A DNA stretch of 64,000 nucleotides from Hirundichthys speculiger (GCA_018398805.1 JAGFBZ010000856.1:62001-126000), one strand, 5' to 3'; counted from the first letter of the stretch, positions 1-13,400 are shown. The notes: a model not told the origin generated them from the letters alone. Numbers and translations: made by a program.

Positions 1-54
1 CAAGAAAAAATCGCGGAAACATCACAGGATGTTGTGCGCGTTCTCTCACTGCAA

Positions 55-450
55 AGAAATGTTGTGAGCCAGCCTGGCCCCTTTAAGAAGGTGGCGTTAT
101 GGGTAATGGTGTGGCCTTATGGGTAATGTAGTGTGTGTGTCGTAGGACGGCAGAATGAAAACAGGGTTAGATGAAAAGTGTAGTGAGCATCAACAGCAGC
201 CCAGCATGTATAGATTTACATTCTCTGTTAACCGACAGGAGCCCAACAATACAACCTGTGTGATGTTACAAGTTCCTGCAGTGCCAGAATAAAGTGCTCG
301 TTCCATGCAGAGAAAACCGGACTGTTTCTTTTGTTGTTGTTAGCGTGTTAGCTGCTAATTACGAGCCAAAAATAGCACAATACCAGCGGTTTCTTTACTA
401 CGGTTCAGAGACCAGAGGCTGTGAAGGTAACAGAAAGACCACAGTTGAGC
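55..450. repeat. unclassified dispersed repeat K, copy 1
   Basis: Similar over about 390 bp to 63185-63500 in the same orientation. Shared blocks include GAGCCAGCCTGGCC, TGGGTAATGTAGT, GACAGGAGCC, AATAAAGTGC and ACCAGAGGCTGT. No coding sequence is seen. Confidence 0.65.
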
Positions 451-509
451 CTTTGTCTTGTTTCGCTGCAGTGCCTCGCTACTTTTTTACGGTTTTTAAA
501 CATATTTTA

Positions 510-902
510 TAGGGCTGCACAATTAATCGAAAAATAATCGAAATCGTGATTTTTGGTTGCCACGATTAAAATTTTGAAAATCGTGATTAATCGTGACCAT
601 GTACAATGTAGTGTAGAGGACAATGTAGTGACCTGCCTTTGGGCGTTCTTGAAGCATGTTTACAGGCTGGTGTTTATGGCCAAAAATCTCTAGGACCGCC
701 TAAGTTTCATGCTATTGCCTTTTATATAATTTGTCCATCCCTTATGCAATACTTTCTTGGTTACATTTTATATCGTGATTTTAAATAACATTCTGAACAA
801 AAAATAAATTTTTATTGTTGAATAATCTTGATTAATAATCGTAATCGTGATTTTGATCCAAATAATCGTGATTATCATTTTTTCCATAGTCGTGCAGCCC
901 TA
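510..902. mobile_element. hAT-like miniature element, family A
   Basis: Ends are TAGGGCTGCAC and GTGCAGCCCTA. The 8-bp direct repeat ATATTTTA flanks both sides (502-509, 903-910). The interior is AT-rich with the motif AATCGTGATT repeated near each end. No coding capacity. It is inserted in an older repeat that flanks it on both sides. Confidence 0.9.
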
Positions 903-910
903 ATATTTTA

Positions 911-1050
911 AACACATTATTTAGGCTCGGGGGGCTCCGGCTCCAGTTCGCGGATTTTGATCTTCGTTGGGGAGGGGCGCCGGTCCCCATTAACCGGGAA
1001 AAATAAGGGATCACTGTATATCGCAGAATCAATAAAATCCTTCAGCTCTA
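911..1050. repeat. mixed old repeat fragments left of rsf1 exon 14
   Basis: Holds a CG-rich piece ending in GGGATCACTGTA, which resembles a mariner/Tigger-type end. It abuts a short piece (about 1015-1049) matching the terminal part of family B (ATATCGCAGAATC ... TTCAGCTCTA). No gene is seen. Confidence 0.4.
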
Positions 1051-1235
1051 GAGCGCACCACACCAATCACACATGGGGAGGGGCTTTATAACGCCTGAGA
1101 GACGCTATTCAAAACAGTCAAGATGGCTGCTTAAATCGGCACCCAGAGGTGGTTTCTTCTGTGTGCGTCGGTGCCGCCCGCTGGAAATCAAAGTCAAATC
1201 TGGAAGAACGAGACTAATTCTTTGTATCGAACTAC

Positions 1236-1459
1236 CTATTTCATCCTCCTCGTCATCCTCGTCCGTCTCCACTTCTTCATCATCCGAATACCCCCTCGGT
1301 CTCCGCCGCTTTCTGGAGCTTCGCCTCGTTGGCGGCTTTCTCGACCGTGACGAGGCGTGGCGTCGGCCGCTGCTGTTGCTGCCGACTTCGCTGTTGTTGG
1401 AGTCCGCCTCCGTTTCCGCCTCCGTCTCGTTGTCCGTTACGACAAACTCTTCCTCCGAG
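1236..1459 (-). CDS. rsf1: rsf1 exon 14, last recognisable exon (3' edge uncertain)
   Basis: Acceptor GGCTCCAG|CTC in the right phase, then SSEEEFVVTDNETEAETEAD, a basic block (RRSSRKRRRPRGYSDDEE) and an acidic run. A possible donor, ATAG|GTAGTT, lies at 1235-1234 but is weak. Read-through would instead give about 43 unrelated residues and stop at 1105-1107. Human RSF1 continues for several hundred residues, so more exons to the left are expected. Confidence 0.8.
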
Positions 1460-4400
1460 CTGGAGCCCCAGAAAAATACACACAGAGAAAATAAAATAAA
1501 ATGCATGAAGATGAAGCCTGGTGCGCATCAGCGACATCACGGGGGGAACAGATCATCAGCAGACTCAAGAGTGCACCTTTCGCTGAGGCAAAATTCGTCC
1601 TCGCTTTCCTCCTCGTCCACAGTGCTGTCGCTGTCCAGGTCGTTGAGTCGTCGTCGTTTCTTCCTGCGCTGAGCGGCGTTGGGTCGTGGCGGCCGGCCGT
1701 TCTCTTTGCCCTCCTCAGCTTGGAGGATGGTAGAAATATCTTTCCCTCTGTGGCCGGTGATGTTGGCCATGTCTTTGCCCCGACCAGCTCCTGTAGAAGG
1801 AAGAACATGCAGAAGCGTGAGATATTTTCCTCTATTCAACGACAGGAGGTTGGTTAATTTAAATGTCGCCTCATTGGTGACTTATTCTGTGTCTTTAACG
1901 AGGTAAAACAAGTTTAACGAGCTTCAGAGGTGCTGGTTCATTTAAATGTACCTCCACCCTCTGCTTCTTTGATGTCCTCCTCAATGGCCTCCTCAATGGC
2001 CTCGTCGAATTCATCAAATCTGTAAAAGCAACGTGAAAATAAATTAAAAAGTAATTAATTGTTTTATTGTTTTATCATCCAAAGACGGGAACTAGACACT
2101 TAACAGATAAAAAGGAGTAAAGTATACAACAATAATTCCACCCTAACGGGAACCAGTGACTGGTTTTTAGGAGAGCACATTGTGATATGAATAGGGCTGG
2201 GCAAGTTAACGCGTTATTATTGCGTTAACGCATTAATTTATTAGCGCCGACATTTATTTTATCGCGCGTTAACGCCTGTTGCTCGCGTGTGCTTTTGTTT
2301 TGAAAAGTCTGTTACTGGCTGCTGCAGAACTGGACAAGAATTGTCAGGTAAACATAAGGAAAAGCTAAAACAGACATGGAGAACGGTAAAAGCTGTGAAC
2401 TTTACAGTTCGGGTAGCAACTCAGGTAGCAATATTAACAATTCTGTCTAAAACAAAACTTTGGCGTCATTCCTCCATGTTCCATCAGATCTGCTCCATGT
2501 GTTCACTGTCCTGCTGTTCTCTAGCTGGTTACTTCAGTGCGGCTCCATCTAGTGGCGCAGATGTGTAATGACAACAGAAAGTCCAGTCCTCGATTATAAA
2601 ACAAATTCAGTTCTGTGGCCCGTTATTTAATTTCGTATTTTTGATTCAAGTCTAAAATTGGAATATTAAAAAAAAGGCATTTTTTTCGTGTTTTGTATTA
2701 GATTAAAAAATGAAAAATGTAATAAAATGTCACTTTTAAATTTTTTTTTACATTTTTGATTGACAATTAAAAGTGGAAAGAATGACACGGATTGATAAAG
2801 TTACTGAACTTTAAAATGGACATTTTTTTTAAAAATTCTTCCAGACGGAGGATTCAACAGAAACAAGGTTATTTGTAACAACTGAAAAGTTGAACTCCCC
2901 GTTAAAAGTTTCTGCTGTTACCACAGAAATTACCTGTTTTAATGTTCTGATTATGCTGAGCCACAATCATTTTGCTGGATTTTGTGTGTAGACTTTTAAA
3001 AAAAAATTTTTTTATAAAAACAGGATGACATTAATGCCGTGGCAGTGGCAATAAGCTTTATTTTATTTTACATTTTTTAAGATGAGATTTACACTAAATA
3101 TGTGTTACTGACAAGTGCTGATGTTAAAAGTGTTTGAACAACAAATGTTATGACACTTTAGTTTATATGGCAGCAGGACATTTAAATAAAAGTGCATTTT
3201 ACACTACTTTTGAATTCATTATTTGATTTTGCGTATACAATGCGATTAATCGTGATTAATCAGGGAAATCATGCGATTAATCATGATTAAAAATTTTAAT
3301 CGTTGCCCAGCCCTAGATATGAATGATTGATATTTCTTTGTAGCTGCAGTTGTCAGACACTTGGCGGTTGTCCGCCGAGTGTCAACATGCATCTCAAACC
3401 TGTAGCTGATGGATTTCTTTGCCCTCGTTGACCTCCGACCCCAGCTCTTACTGCGCTTTTCTTTCTTCTCTTTGACTACAATCTCAGGGCTTCTCCTCTT
3501 CCACCTACGCAAAGTTCAGAGTCATTTTTTTTTGGTTACAAACATCTTCAGGTGAATGAGTTTGTTTCCATGCCAGACACCACAAGAGCTCAACGTGCAC
3601 TTACAGAGGGCGTGATGATGTTCTCAACGCTGATTCCCACATAAATTAGACGCTCTTTCCTGCAGCAGATAAAACATCACAAAACAAAAGCATAGCTTCA
3701 TTTCAAAAGCACCAACTCTCACTGAAATTTAAAGCATTTTGTCCAATTATACAGCCAATTATATAGTTTTTACTGTTGGCAACACCTCATAGATTTACTT
3801 TGAAGAAGGTAGGACTTCATGCTAACGAAAAAAAAAAAAAAAAACCTACCCTAAATGCACAGAAGAAACACAAAATTCAAAATCCAATGAAAACTATGAC
3901 CTGTAACGAATATACCCAACCAGTCTGGTTTGATTTGGAGTCTGTATGTGTTCTCATTACATATAACGTTACGTTACATCTCACAGAGATTTCCTTGAAT
4001 TAATGAATAAATGAACAAGGTAGGAGGAGGTCTTAAGGAGGTTTAAATATAAAGTTTATCCAACCAAGAAAAGTTGGAAAGAAAAAGGGTGATAATTATC
4101 GGCCAATAACAAGAAATTATGACATCATTCAGATAAGTCCGAAATCATGACGAATAGCTCCAATAACATATATATTTTTGTCAACACGGCAGTGCCTCGC
4201 TCCCTCTGAGCCTTGAATGACCGGCAGTGAATGTTATGTTCAAGTGACATCGGCATAATCAGAAAACCGATTTCTCTTTAAGAAAAATCAAGAATACCCC
4301 CTCATGGCAGAAAAAACTACTCGTTAACTCGGTCATAATTTTAGTATTTACCGACTTGAATTGATATTTGCAGTATTTTTCCACATGTTACAAATAAAAA

Positions 4401-7400
4401 TAGAAATAGAAAAGGCCGAAAGAATGACTAGCAAACTAGGAAACGGAGGAATTTACGTTACACTTTGAATGCAGCCTGCAGCACAGTGAGCTGATGAAAA
4501 TTAAAGAAGATAGTTTGCTGGTTATTTGTAACAAATACTCCAAGTGAATTCCACGAGGAGAAGTTTTGAAATTGCGCTAATGTGAGCTAATGTGAGCTAA
4601 TGCTAACATGAGACAATGTGAGCTAGCCAGCAGCAGAGAATTCACCGGGACTTACACACATCTACAAGTTTTTTGAGAAATCCAAAACATTTGCCAAAGA
4701 TGACCCACGGCCAAAAATGAAATGGGTAGAAGGTAGAAATGTTTGATTCTAACTCGTGTCAGTGCATTAATTTTCTATGTATATTAATTTTTTTGTAAAC
4801 TTCTGGAATGCACTTTTTCAGTTTGTAATTCTGATGCATGTATTTCCATCAGTTCAAGGCAAGGTTATTATAGTTTTGAAATTTTCTTTAGTTTTTATTT
4901 TTATTTAGTTTTCCAGTTTGCTTTTTTATTTCAGTTTAGTTTTAGTTAGTTCAACAAAGTAATTTAGTAGTTTTAGTTTAGTTTTTATTTGAGGAATTGA
5001 CTAGTTTCAGTTTAGTTTTTATTTAGTTTTAGTCTTAGTTTTAGTTTTTCTTCTTCTTGCAGTATGCAGCAGATTATACACCTTTTCGACTTAAAAATTG
5101 TGGACATGCGCCCCCTAGTGGCCCCGCCATAACTGGACTGTGCGGTGCTCCACCAACTAACCCAAACACAGCAGCGTGGAGCATCTGTTACGGATAACAC
5201 AGACATGTCTTGGATTGATGATGTTAGGCAGTGGCCTCCAGTTACAGATGAAGGTAGTTTATCGCTGTTTTTAATGATTGGTTATGGAAATAGCATGATC
5301 TATTCCCATAATCAAACACTAAAAACTGTGGAACGCTGGCTATAACTAACGTCAACAAGCCATAAAGATTATGCTACTGTAACGTTAACGCTAGCGGTAA
5401 ATTAGGCTATGTGTTAATGTTATATTTAATTTATTTTATCATCCACCTAATTCATTCATTCATTCATTCATTCATTTATAGGCTTGTGCTAGGCTAGCAC
5501 CGAGGGCTACAGTAGCCCCATACTGCTGTTCTTTCGGTCAGAATCGTCCGGGACTCTCAGCGAGACTATGAGTAGTACGAGACTGAATGTTAACGAAAAC
5601 TCACCCAGCTGTATTCATTTGGAACAAAGTCCTTTCTGTTGATATTTTTCACCCATGTCTTCCTAACTTCTTGTTCTGCAAACAAGGCAGTCTTCGTGCA
5701 TACTTTCTTCTTCCATTGTTGGCACAGTTTATGACGGAACATGTATTCCCACTCGACCGACTCGACATTATAAAAATATATATTTGTAGAAAGAGAAAAA
5801 CACTGGTTAATCTGCGAGCCGGTGAAAGTGTCGCTCTGTAGCACCCTCCAGCAATGGCGGACGGGGTACTTCCGGGGGGCTGGCCCGAAAAGGTCTATAT
5901 CCGCTATGCTGCCCCCTCTCTGGAGGGAGGGTAGCATAGCGGCTGCTGCAGGACAGGCAGTAATCTCTATGGCAGTAATCGAGGGAGAAAACGAAACGAA
6001 AACGAAGCTGAATTTATCTACAATTCAGTTTAGTTTTAGTTAGTTTTACATCCTTCATTGTAGTTTTTATTTAGTTTTCGTTTTTCTTTTTAATTGTAGT
6101 TTTTATTTTTATTTCAGTTAACTGAAATATTTTTTCATTGCTAGTTTTAGTTTTAGTCTTAGTTTTCGTTAACTATAATAACCCTGGTTCAAGGAGCCTT
6201 TATTTTTTATATCAGTCAGTAATGAACCTTATTTAAGTTGATGTGAGATATCAAATAGGTTTATTTGATAGTTTTATGAAAATGTTTGGGAGGCTTGCCA
6301 ATAGTTTTTCATTGGAAAAAATAAATATCTGTTCATTTAAAGAGTCAAAACTATTGTTGATTTTGTTCATAGTATTGATGTAATGATCTTAGGTATATGT
6401 GTGTGTTATCGGTATCAGCCTTTAGGAGCTGAAAGTTATCAGTTATTGGTATCGGTTTTAAAAAAGTTATCGTGCATCCCTAGTTTTAACCCTTTTAATT
6501 GCCCAAAAAACAAACAACAAAAAAAAAAACTAACTCAGATTTAATTAGATTCAGTTCAGCCAAACTCTAAATGTGGAAACCAGTGTGGTCCTAAAAAGTG
6601 TACGTCTCATCATCTGCTCATCTATCTCACCTCCTCTCAGCCCGCTCCTTCTTCTTCAAGGCAGCGTCGAGGTTCTGCAGCTGCTCCTCCAGTTTGTCGC
6701 AGAGCTGCTTCTGCAGATTAGATCAAATAAGACGTTTTTCAGCTAAGCTCCCATCTCGTTTACCTTCGCATCTCGAATTTGTGGCGCTCGGACGGGCACG
6801 TACGTGCTGGCACGGTGGACAGAACCATTCTCCGTCAGGGATGATCATGAGAGGAGGCCTGAGGCAGGCGGTGTGGTAGCCGCTGTCGCACGAGTCACAC
6901 AGTAAGATCTGGAGAAGAGATGCAGACAGATTCACTTCAGCAGGGCAGTTATACATCAACACGCAGTTAGAAGGGAAGGTGAGGAGCGTAGAGCTGCTAC
7001 AACCCAGAGAACAATACTAATGTTAAAATAAAAACACACCAGATAGAAATAAACAGGAAGTATTGCTGAATGATCTTCTCAACTTTTTCTGCCTCTTCTA
7101 GCTCTTTATGGCATGCATGTCAAATGTTCTTCAGAATACCAAGGCCCAATTTGAAAGTGTAAGGGCTATCTTGTGACTTAGAAATGGGACACCCCTTGAG
7201 TGCAGTTACGTCTTCAGACGGTGGGGGGTAGGCTTGGGCGGTATCCAAATTTTGATACCGTCAAACTTCCCTCACATTTTACCGGGGTATACGGTATTCC
7301 TGCAACTATTAAGGCGAACAAACACCACCGGCGGACGCCGCGCGTCAAAACAGCCGTCCCTATTATGTGCACCGCCGCGGAGCTTTACGCCTGAAAAAAA

Positions 7401-10400
7401 AAGGCGAGTTTACCTCGAAACAGCAGTTCAGTGCTTCAGTATAAAGTTGGCTCAACTACAGTTGTTATTTATTTGTGTATTTCTTGCTTTTCACTGTAGT
7501 TTTAACTGTTCCTTCTCTGCTCCAGCTCCTCTCTCTGCCTGCAATTGCCTTTATAGTGCGCTGTGCTTTATAGTAAAGTGTCTGATGCTGAACGTTTCAC
7601 TTCCTATAAATTCTTCAACATAAAAGTCCAACATTATTAGTTTCATTAGAAGCTTTTATTTTGAAGCAGCAAACTCAGGAAGTGTTGTTTTCATCGTCAG
7701 TACCTTAACAGGACGAGTCACACCGACATCAGTTGCGAGCGAACATGAATAAACGGTAAAATAAAGCAGAACACACAGTACACACAGCGATACAGGAGAG
7801 AAACTAAACTTTAAACCACAGAAATCATTCATTGCATTTTTTTTATGACGGTATTGAAACTGATACCGCTGCTATTTTTAAATACCGGAAGTATACGGTA
7901 TTACCGTAATACCGCCCAAGCCTAGTGGGGGGCGACCTTACGGCAAAGCTACATCCAGTCTGTCAAGAAAACGACGAAGAAGGAGAAGTAGACGTAGAAG
8001 AAGAATAAGATAATATAAATATATATAATGAAAATAATAAGGTATTTATATCTTTATTAACTACGAAAATATTTACATTTGAATCTCACTTTTTTCGGCG
8101 CCATCCTTTTCGAAGACGTTTTGGCTGGATTTAAAACATATTTGTTTAATTTCAATGATCTCTCACGGGCCACCTGTCGTACCGCGACAGCCCACACTTT
8201 GGGAATCACTGTTCTAGGCCATGTTTCTGCACGTCAAAGACAGACAAAAACATCTGCAGACACAGACGGGCAGCACTGGCAGATGTCAGATGTCTCCCCG
8301 TGTGATGCCACAGAGGACCTGATGGAGCACAGCTACATCAACCATCCTCTGCCCGTGTCTTCACCTGGCTGCACTTCTAGACTTTTGTAGGTTAACAGGT
8401 GGCTGCAAAGTGCTTCCACAAGTGCTTTACAATGTGTTTCTCATTTATCTATTCACGCAAGCAAACCCACACGACAGCACTTCTAATACACAGTCACTCT
8501 ATAAGCAGCTGAACAAGATTTTTAGGGTATGATCAGCACTGATCACTGGGACTGGGAAACATTGACGTGTGATGGGGAAAGGGAGTCCCACAGATCACGG
8601 AACGGCCGTGGCCCGGTTTTTCCGTGATTTAACTCCGTCCTCGGCGCGACCCCAAACCCCAGAGCGCACGTTTAAAAACCCGAGCGAATAAATGTGGTGC
8701 CTCTTCATCAGGTGGCAGTTGCAGTAGTCTGCTTGTTTAAAGGCGTATATTTCTCACCATGACTTGTTCTTTCTAGAATTACACATTTCAAACGGATGAG
8801 TGGCGTCAAACTAAATGTGTTTGTGATCTTCTCATCCGTAGTTCAAATCTAAGATTCTGAACTGTTTACACACAGCCTCCACAGGTTACGGTCGATGCTC
8901 AAGATGGAGCCCACTGGTTTATTTTGAACACCAACATTCTCCTGACTGATTTCCTGCCAACTTCATCTACTGTGTGGAAATTGACAGCAATCCAGAGACG
9001 GATGGTATTAGTGGAGCAGAGCAGTCACTTTTGGGACGCTTCTAAACCGCTGCAGGGTGGCTGCTCATTGACTCCCAGCGATTTGCAGCTTCTATTCCAT
9101 GTTCCACAAGACTTCAGCTTCAGATTTCACAACAATGTCTAGATTTTAAAAGCAGAGTAACTAGATGAAATAATCAAGAGGAATATTTCTTTTTTTTTTT
9201 TAATGCTGAAGTCTTAAAAACCCGCCCCCCTTAAGGGTTGTGTATACTCTCGCAGCAATGTGTCATAATTAGCTTGTCGCAGGTATGTCCTTGTAGTGTG
9301 GAGAACAAGCATCGTACAGATGTGGGTACACTATCTGCGGTCACCTACAATTTTGGGGAGGTGCACCGGAGTGTCTGCGGAGGGTGGGGGGGCATATCTG
9401 CGTTATCTGCGTCACACAAGCAGACGACCTGATTTCTGAGCATAAATCAGGCTTTAGGGTGTTTAAGAGTTTTCGTACCCATCACTACGTGATTTTATGT
9501 CATTTATCTAAATGAGTTGTGCTCTCTGACCATGAGTTCCAAAACATGTTGAATAGAGCTGAGCGATTTTATCGATTCTGCGATATATATCGATATTTTA
9601 TTGAGTATCGATTTTTCGCCCCGGGTATCGATATTCTAAGCTTCTTTCAAAACCCCAGTGTTCCACCTTTAAAAGCTTACAAGCAAGAATTTGCAATGTT
9701 TAAATAAATTAAACTATTTTTCTCAAATCTTTTATTCATTTTGTCCAGCATTTGCAAGCTGCCTGTCAGCCATATAATGTGTAATTGATGCTTTCAGTTC
9801 AATTAATTCAAACAAAGTCATTGGAACACTCGCAAGATGTCACCAAAATCACTTTGTCCCTTTAAAATCTTTCGGAAAATTATGTAAATGTATTGCAAGA
9901 TGAATATCGATATATATCATATTGTGAGCCGAGTATCGTGTATCGTATCGTGAGATTAGTGTATCGCTATAGCCCTAATGTTGAAGCTGAAAACTGCTCG
10001 AATCAAGAACGGCCTTCATCATCAGGAGCTGAATCAGTTAACGTGATGAGTCATCTATTTCTGTTCAAGCTTCCTTTAGTCTCTATTCCTTGTCTACTAA
10101 AGCAACCTTTACTTCTGCTTGACGCAGTTATAAGGAGACGTGTTTGGTCGTCAGTGGAAAACGTGTGCAGAGTCAGGAGGTTTCAGATCTCGATGGTACC
10201 CACCAGCTCCGGGTGATTGGGGAGACCGCAGTGCTTGCAAGGGTCGTCGTTCGGAGGTAGGTCGTCGTCAGAGGATGTTGAGGAGTCCGAGTTTCGTCTC
10301 TCTCGGTTCCGGTTCCGCCTCTTTCTGCTTCGCTCAACCTTGTAGTCTTCGTCGCTGTCGTCCTCTTCCTCGCTCTCGTCCTCTTCCGTTGACTCCTCAT

Positions 10401-13400
10401 CGCTGTTGCTGTCCTCATCGTCAGAGTTTTTCTTTTTCCGCCGCGTTCGTGTGTTGGACCACCGGGCCCTCCGTCTCTTCCTCCCCTGAGGGTACAAACC
10501 GAACCATGTGGTGGAATGATTCTGAATCAAAATTCTGAGTACTTTGATTTAAAAACAACAAAAAAAGTACCTAACGGTCTTACCTTGAGTTTGGGCTGCC
10601 CATCCTGGTCAGCTTTTCTCTCTTTGGGTTTCTTTTGAACAGTCTTCACATCGCCCTCTTCCTCATCCTCCTCTTCCTCGTTTTCTTTCTCGCCCTTGTC
10701 CTCCTCATGTCTGGGTGGGGGAGTGGCCTGTGACTTCTCCGGTTTTTTGTCCGGTGTCTCTACCGCCTTCGGCGTCAGTCTAGAGATCCGTGCCGACCTT
10801 CGGAGAGATCTCCCGGTGTTCGTGTCAGACTCCGAGTCTCCTTGTCGTTCGTCTCTCTGAAGCTCGCCTTTCCTCCGCTGCACCGGGGTCTCGTGTTTGG
10901 AAAGAGCGCCCTCTTCTGACGGAGTTTCATCTCCATTCGCCACCTCTTGACTTTTGCCTTTGTTGCCCTTGTGTGTGCGATCATTATTGTCCGGTTCTAC
11001 TTGATTAGTTTTGGCCGGTTCCGTTTTTTCTAGTTCCATTTTATCAATTTTTTCCAGTTCCATCTGATTATTTTTACCTGGTTCTGTTTTACCAGTCATT
11101 CCCGGTTCCATTTGATCAGTTTTTCCCGGTTCTGTTTTTTCTGTTTCTTTTTGACCAGTTTTTCCTGGTTCCATCTGTTTAGTTTTATCTCCTTTTGTTT
11201 TTCCTGTTTTATCTATTTTACCAGTCTTTCCCAGTTCTGTTTTATCTGGTTCCATTTGGTCAGTTTTTTCCAGTTCTGTTTTTTCTGGTTCTTTTTGATC
11301 AGTTTTTCCTAGTTTTGTTTTTTCTGTTTTACCTGGTTCTATTTTACCAGTCTTTCCTGGTTCTGTTTTATCTGGTTCTATTTTACCAGTCTTTCCTGGT
11401 TCTGTTTTATCTGGTTCTATTTTACCAGTCTTTCCTGGTTCTGTTTTATCTGGTTCTATTTTACCAGTCTTTCCTGGTTCTGTTTTATCTGGTTCTATTT
11501 TACCAGTCTTTCCCGGTTCCATTTGATCAGTTTTTCCTGGTTCTTTTTGACCAGTTTTTCCTAGTTTAGTTTTTTTTGTTTTATCTGGTTCTATTTTACC
11601 AGTCTTTCCCGGCTCCATTTGATTAGTTTTTCCTGGTTCTGTTTTTTCTGTTTTATCTGTTTCTTTTTGACCGGTTTTTCCTGGTTCCATCTGATTAGTT
11701 TTATCTGCTTTTGTTTTTCCTGTTTTATCTGGTTCTATTTTACCAGTCTTTCCCGGTTCTGTTTTATCTGGTTCAATTTGGTCAGTTTTTCCCGGTTCTG
11801 TTTTTTCTGTTTTATCTGGTTCTTTTTGATCAGTTTTTCCTAGTTTTGTTTTTTCTGTTTTATCTAGTTCTATTCTACCAGTCTTTCCCGGTTCCATTTG
11901 GTCAGTTTTTCCCGGTTCTGTTTTATCTCGTTCTTTTTTATCAGTTTTTCCTAGTTTTGTTTTTTCTGGTTCTCTTTGACCAGTTTTTCCCGGTTCTGTA
12001 GTATCTGGTTCTTTTTGATCAGTTTTTACCAGGTCCATCTGATTAGCTTTGTCTGGTTCCATGTTTTCTGTTTTATCTGGTTCTATTTGACCAGTTTTTC
12101 CCGGTTCTGTTTCTTCTGTTTTATCTGGTTCTTTTTGACCAGTTTTGTCTGCTTCTCTTTTATTAGTTTTACCCAGTTCTGATTTTTCAGTTTTTCCCGG
12201 TTCTGTTTTATCTGGTTCTTTTTGACCAGTTTTGTCTGCTTCTCTTTTATTAGTTTTACCCAGTTCTGATTTTTCAGTTTTTCCCGGTTCTGTTTTATCT
12301 GGTTCTTTTTGACCAGTTTTGTCTGCTTCTCTTTTATTAGTTTTACCCAGTTCTGATTTTTCAGTTTTTCCCGGTTCTGTTTTATCTGGTTCCATCTGAT
12401 TAGTTTTTCCCGGTTCTGTTTCTTCTGTTTTATCTGGTTCTTTTTGACCAGTTTTTCCTGCTTCTCTTTTATTAGTTTTATCCAGTTCTAATTTATCAGT
12501 TTTGCCTGCTTCTGTTTTATTCGTTTTATCCGGTTCTAGTTTATCAGTTTTGCCTGCTTCTCTTTTATTAGTTTTATCCAATTCTAATTTATCGGTTTTT
12601 CCCGGTTCTGTTTTTTCTGTTTTATCTCGTTCTTTTCGACCAGTTTTATCCGGTTCTAGAGTATCAGCTTTGTCTGCTTCTCTTTTATTAGTTTTATCCG
12701 GTTCTAGTTTATCAGTTTTGTCCGGTTCTATCTTATTGGTTTTATCATCCGGTTCCATTGTATTAGTTTTCCCTGCTTGTGTTTTATCAGGTTCTGCACA
12801 GATGTTTGTCCTCTCGACGGGACTGGACGGCTTCTCTTTCTCTTCCTCCTTTGTCATCTTTTCTCCAACAGAATCCTTCTTAGCCATTCCATCCTCTTGT
12901 GTCTCTTTCAGATCATTTTTAACATCTAAAGCCTTTTCTGCTGTTGGCCCGGACGTGGAGTCGTCTGTCTTTGTTTCATCGTGCATCGAACCGTCTTCAC
13001 AGTTGACGGCTTTCGTTGTGTCTTTAGGCTTTCCGTCTTCGTCTCACAGCCTTTGTCAGAAACCACCTCTCGGATGTTATCGCTCCTCTCAGCGGGTTTA
13101 CGTGATTCCGATTTGTCGGTGATTAACGGTTTTTCCGGTTGTTTGATGACACATGATAATGCGGTAGATTTAGAGTCCTCTGACTGGAGCTGAACTTCAC
13201 CATTAACTTGATCATTTACTTTCTGAACTTTCATTGGCTGACCTGGAGTCAGCTCAGCCTTACTGACCTCCTTCAGGTTACAAACAGATGAATTTTGCAC
13301 TGTTATAGTACCATTTTTTTCAAAGTCTTCACTAAATTTCATCCCCCGTTTTTTCAGAGGGATTTTGGCCTGCAGCTCATTTTTAACGGCCTGTTGGATG

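Larger units (their letters stand above)
4085..6482. mobile_element. hAT-like element family E, copy 1, split by a nested element
   Basis: Left end GGGTGATAATTATCGG and right end TTATCGTGCATCCCTA. It aligns in opposite orientation with the complete copy at 45763-46849. Shared sequence includes a GAATAGC..CCAATAACATATAT segment and the AAAACTATTGG..AATAGTTTT region. The left end is worn, so no clean duplication is visible. Confidence 0.8.

Noticed and set aside
11112..12182. Several open plus-strand frames rich in F, S, L and V opposite the rsf1 repeat
   Set aside because: They are the antisense of the coding minisatellite. Because repeat units are multiples of three, a stop-free frame on one strand is repeated and stays open on the other. 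They show no domain and no start or splice logic.
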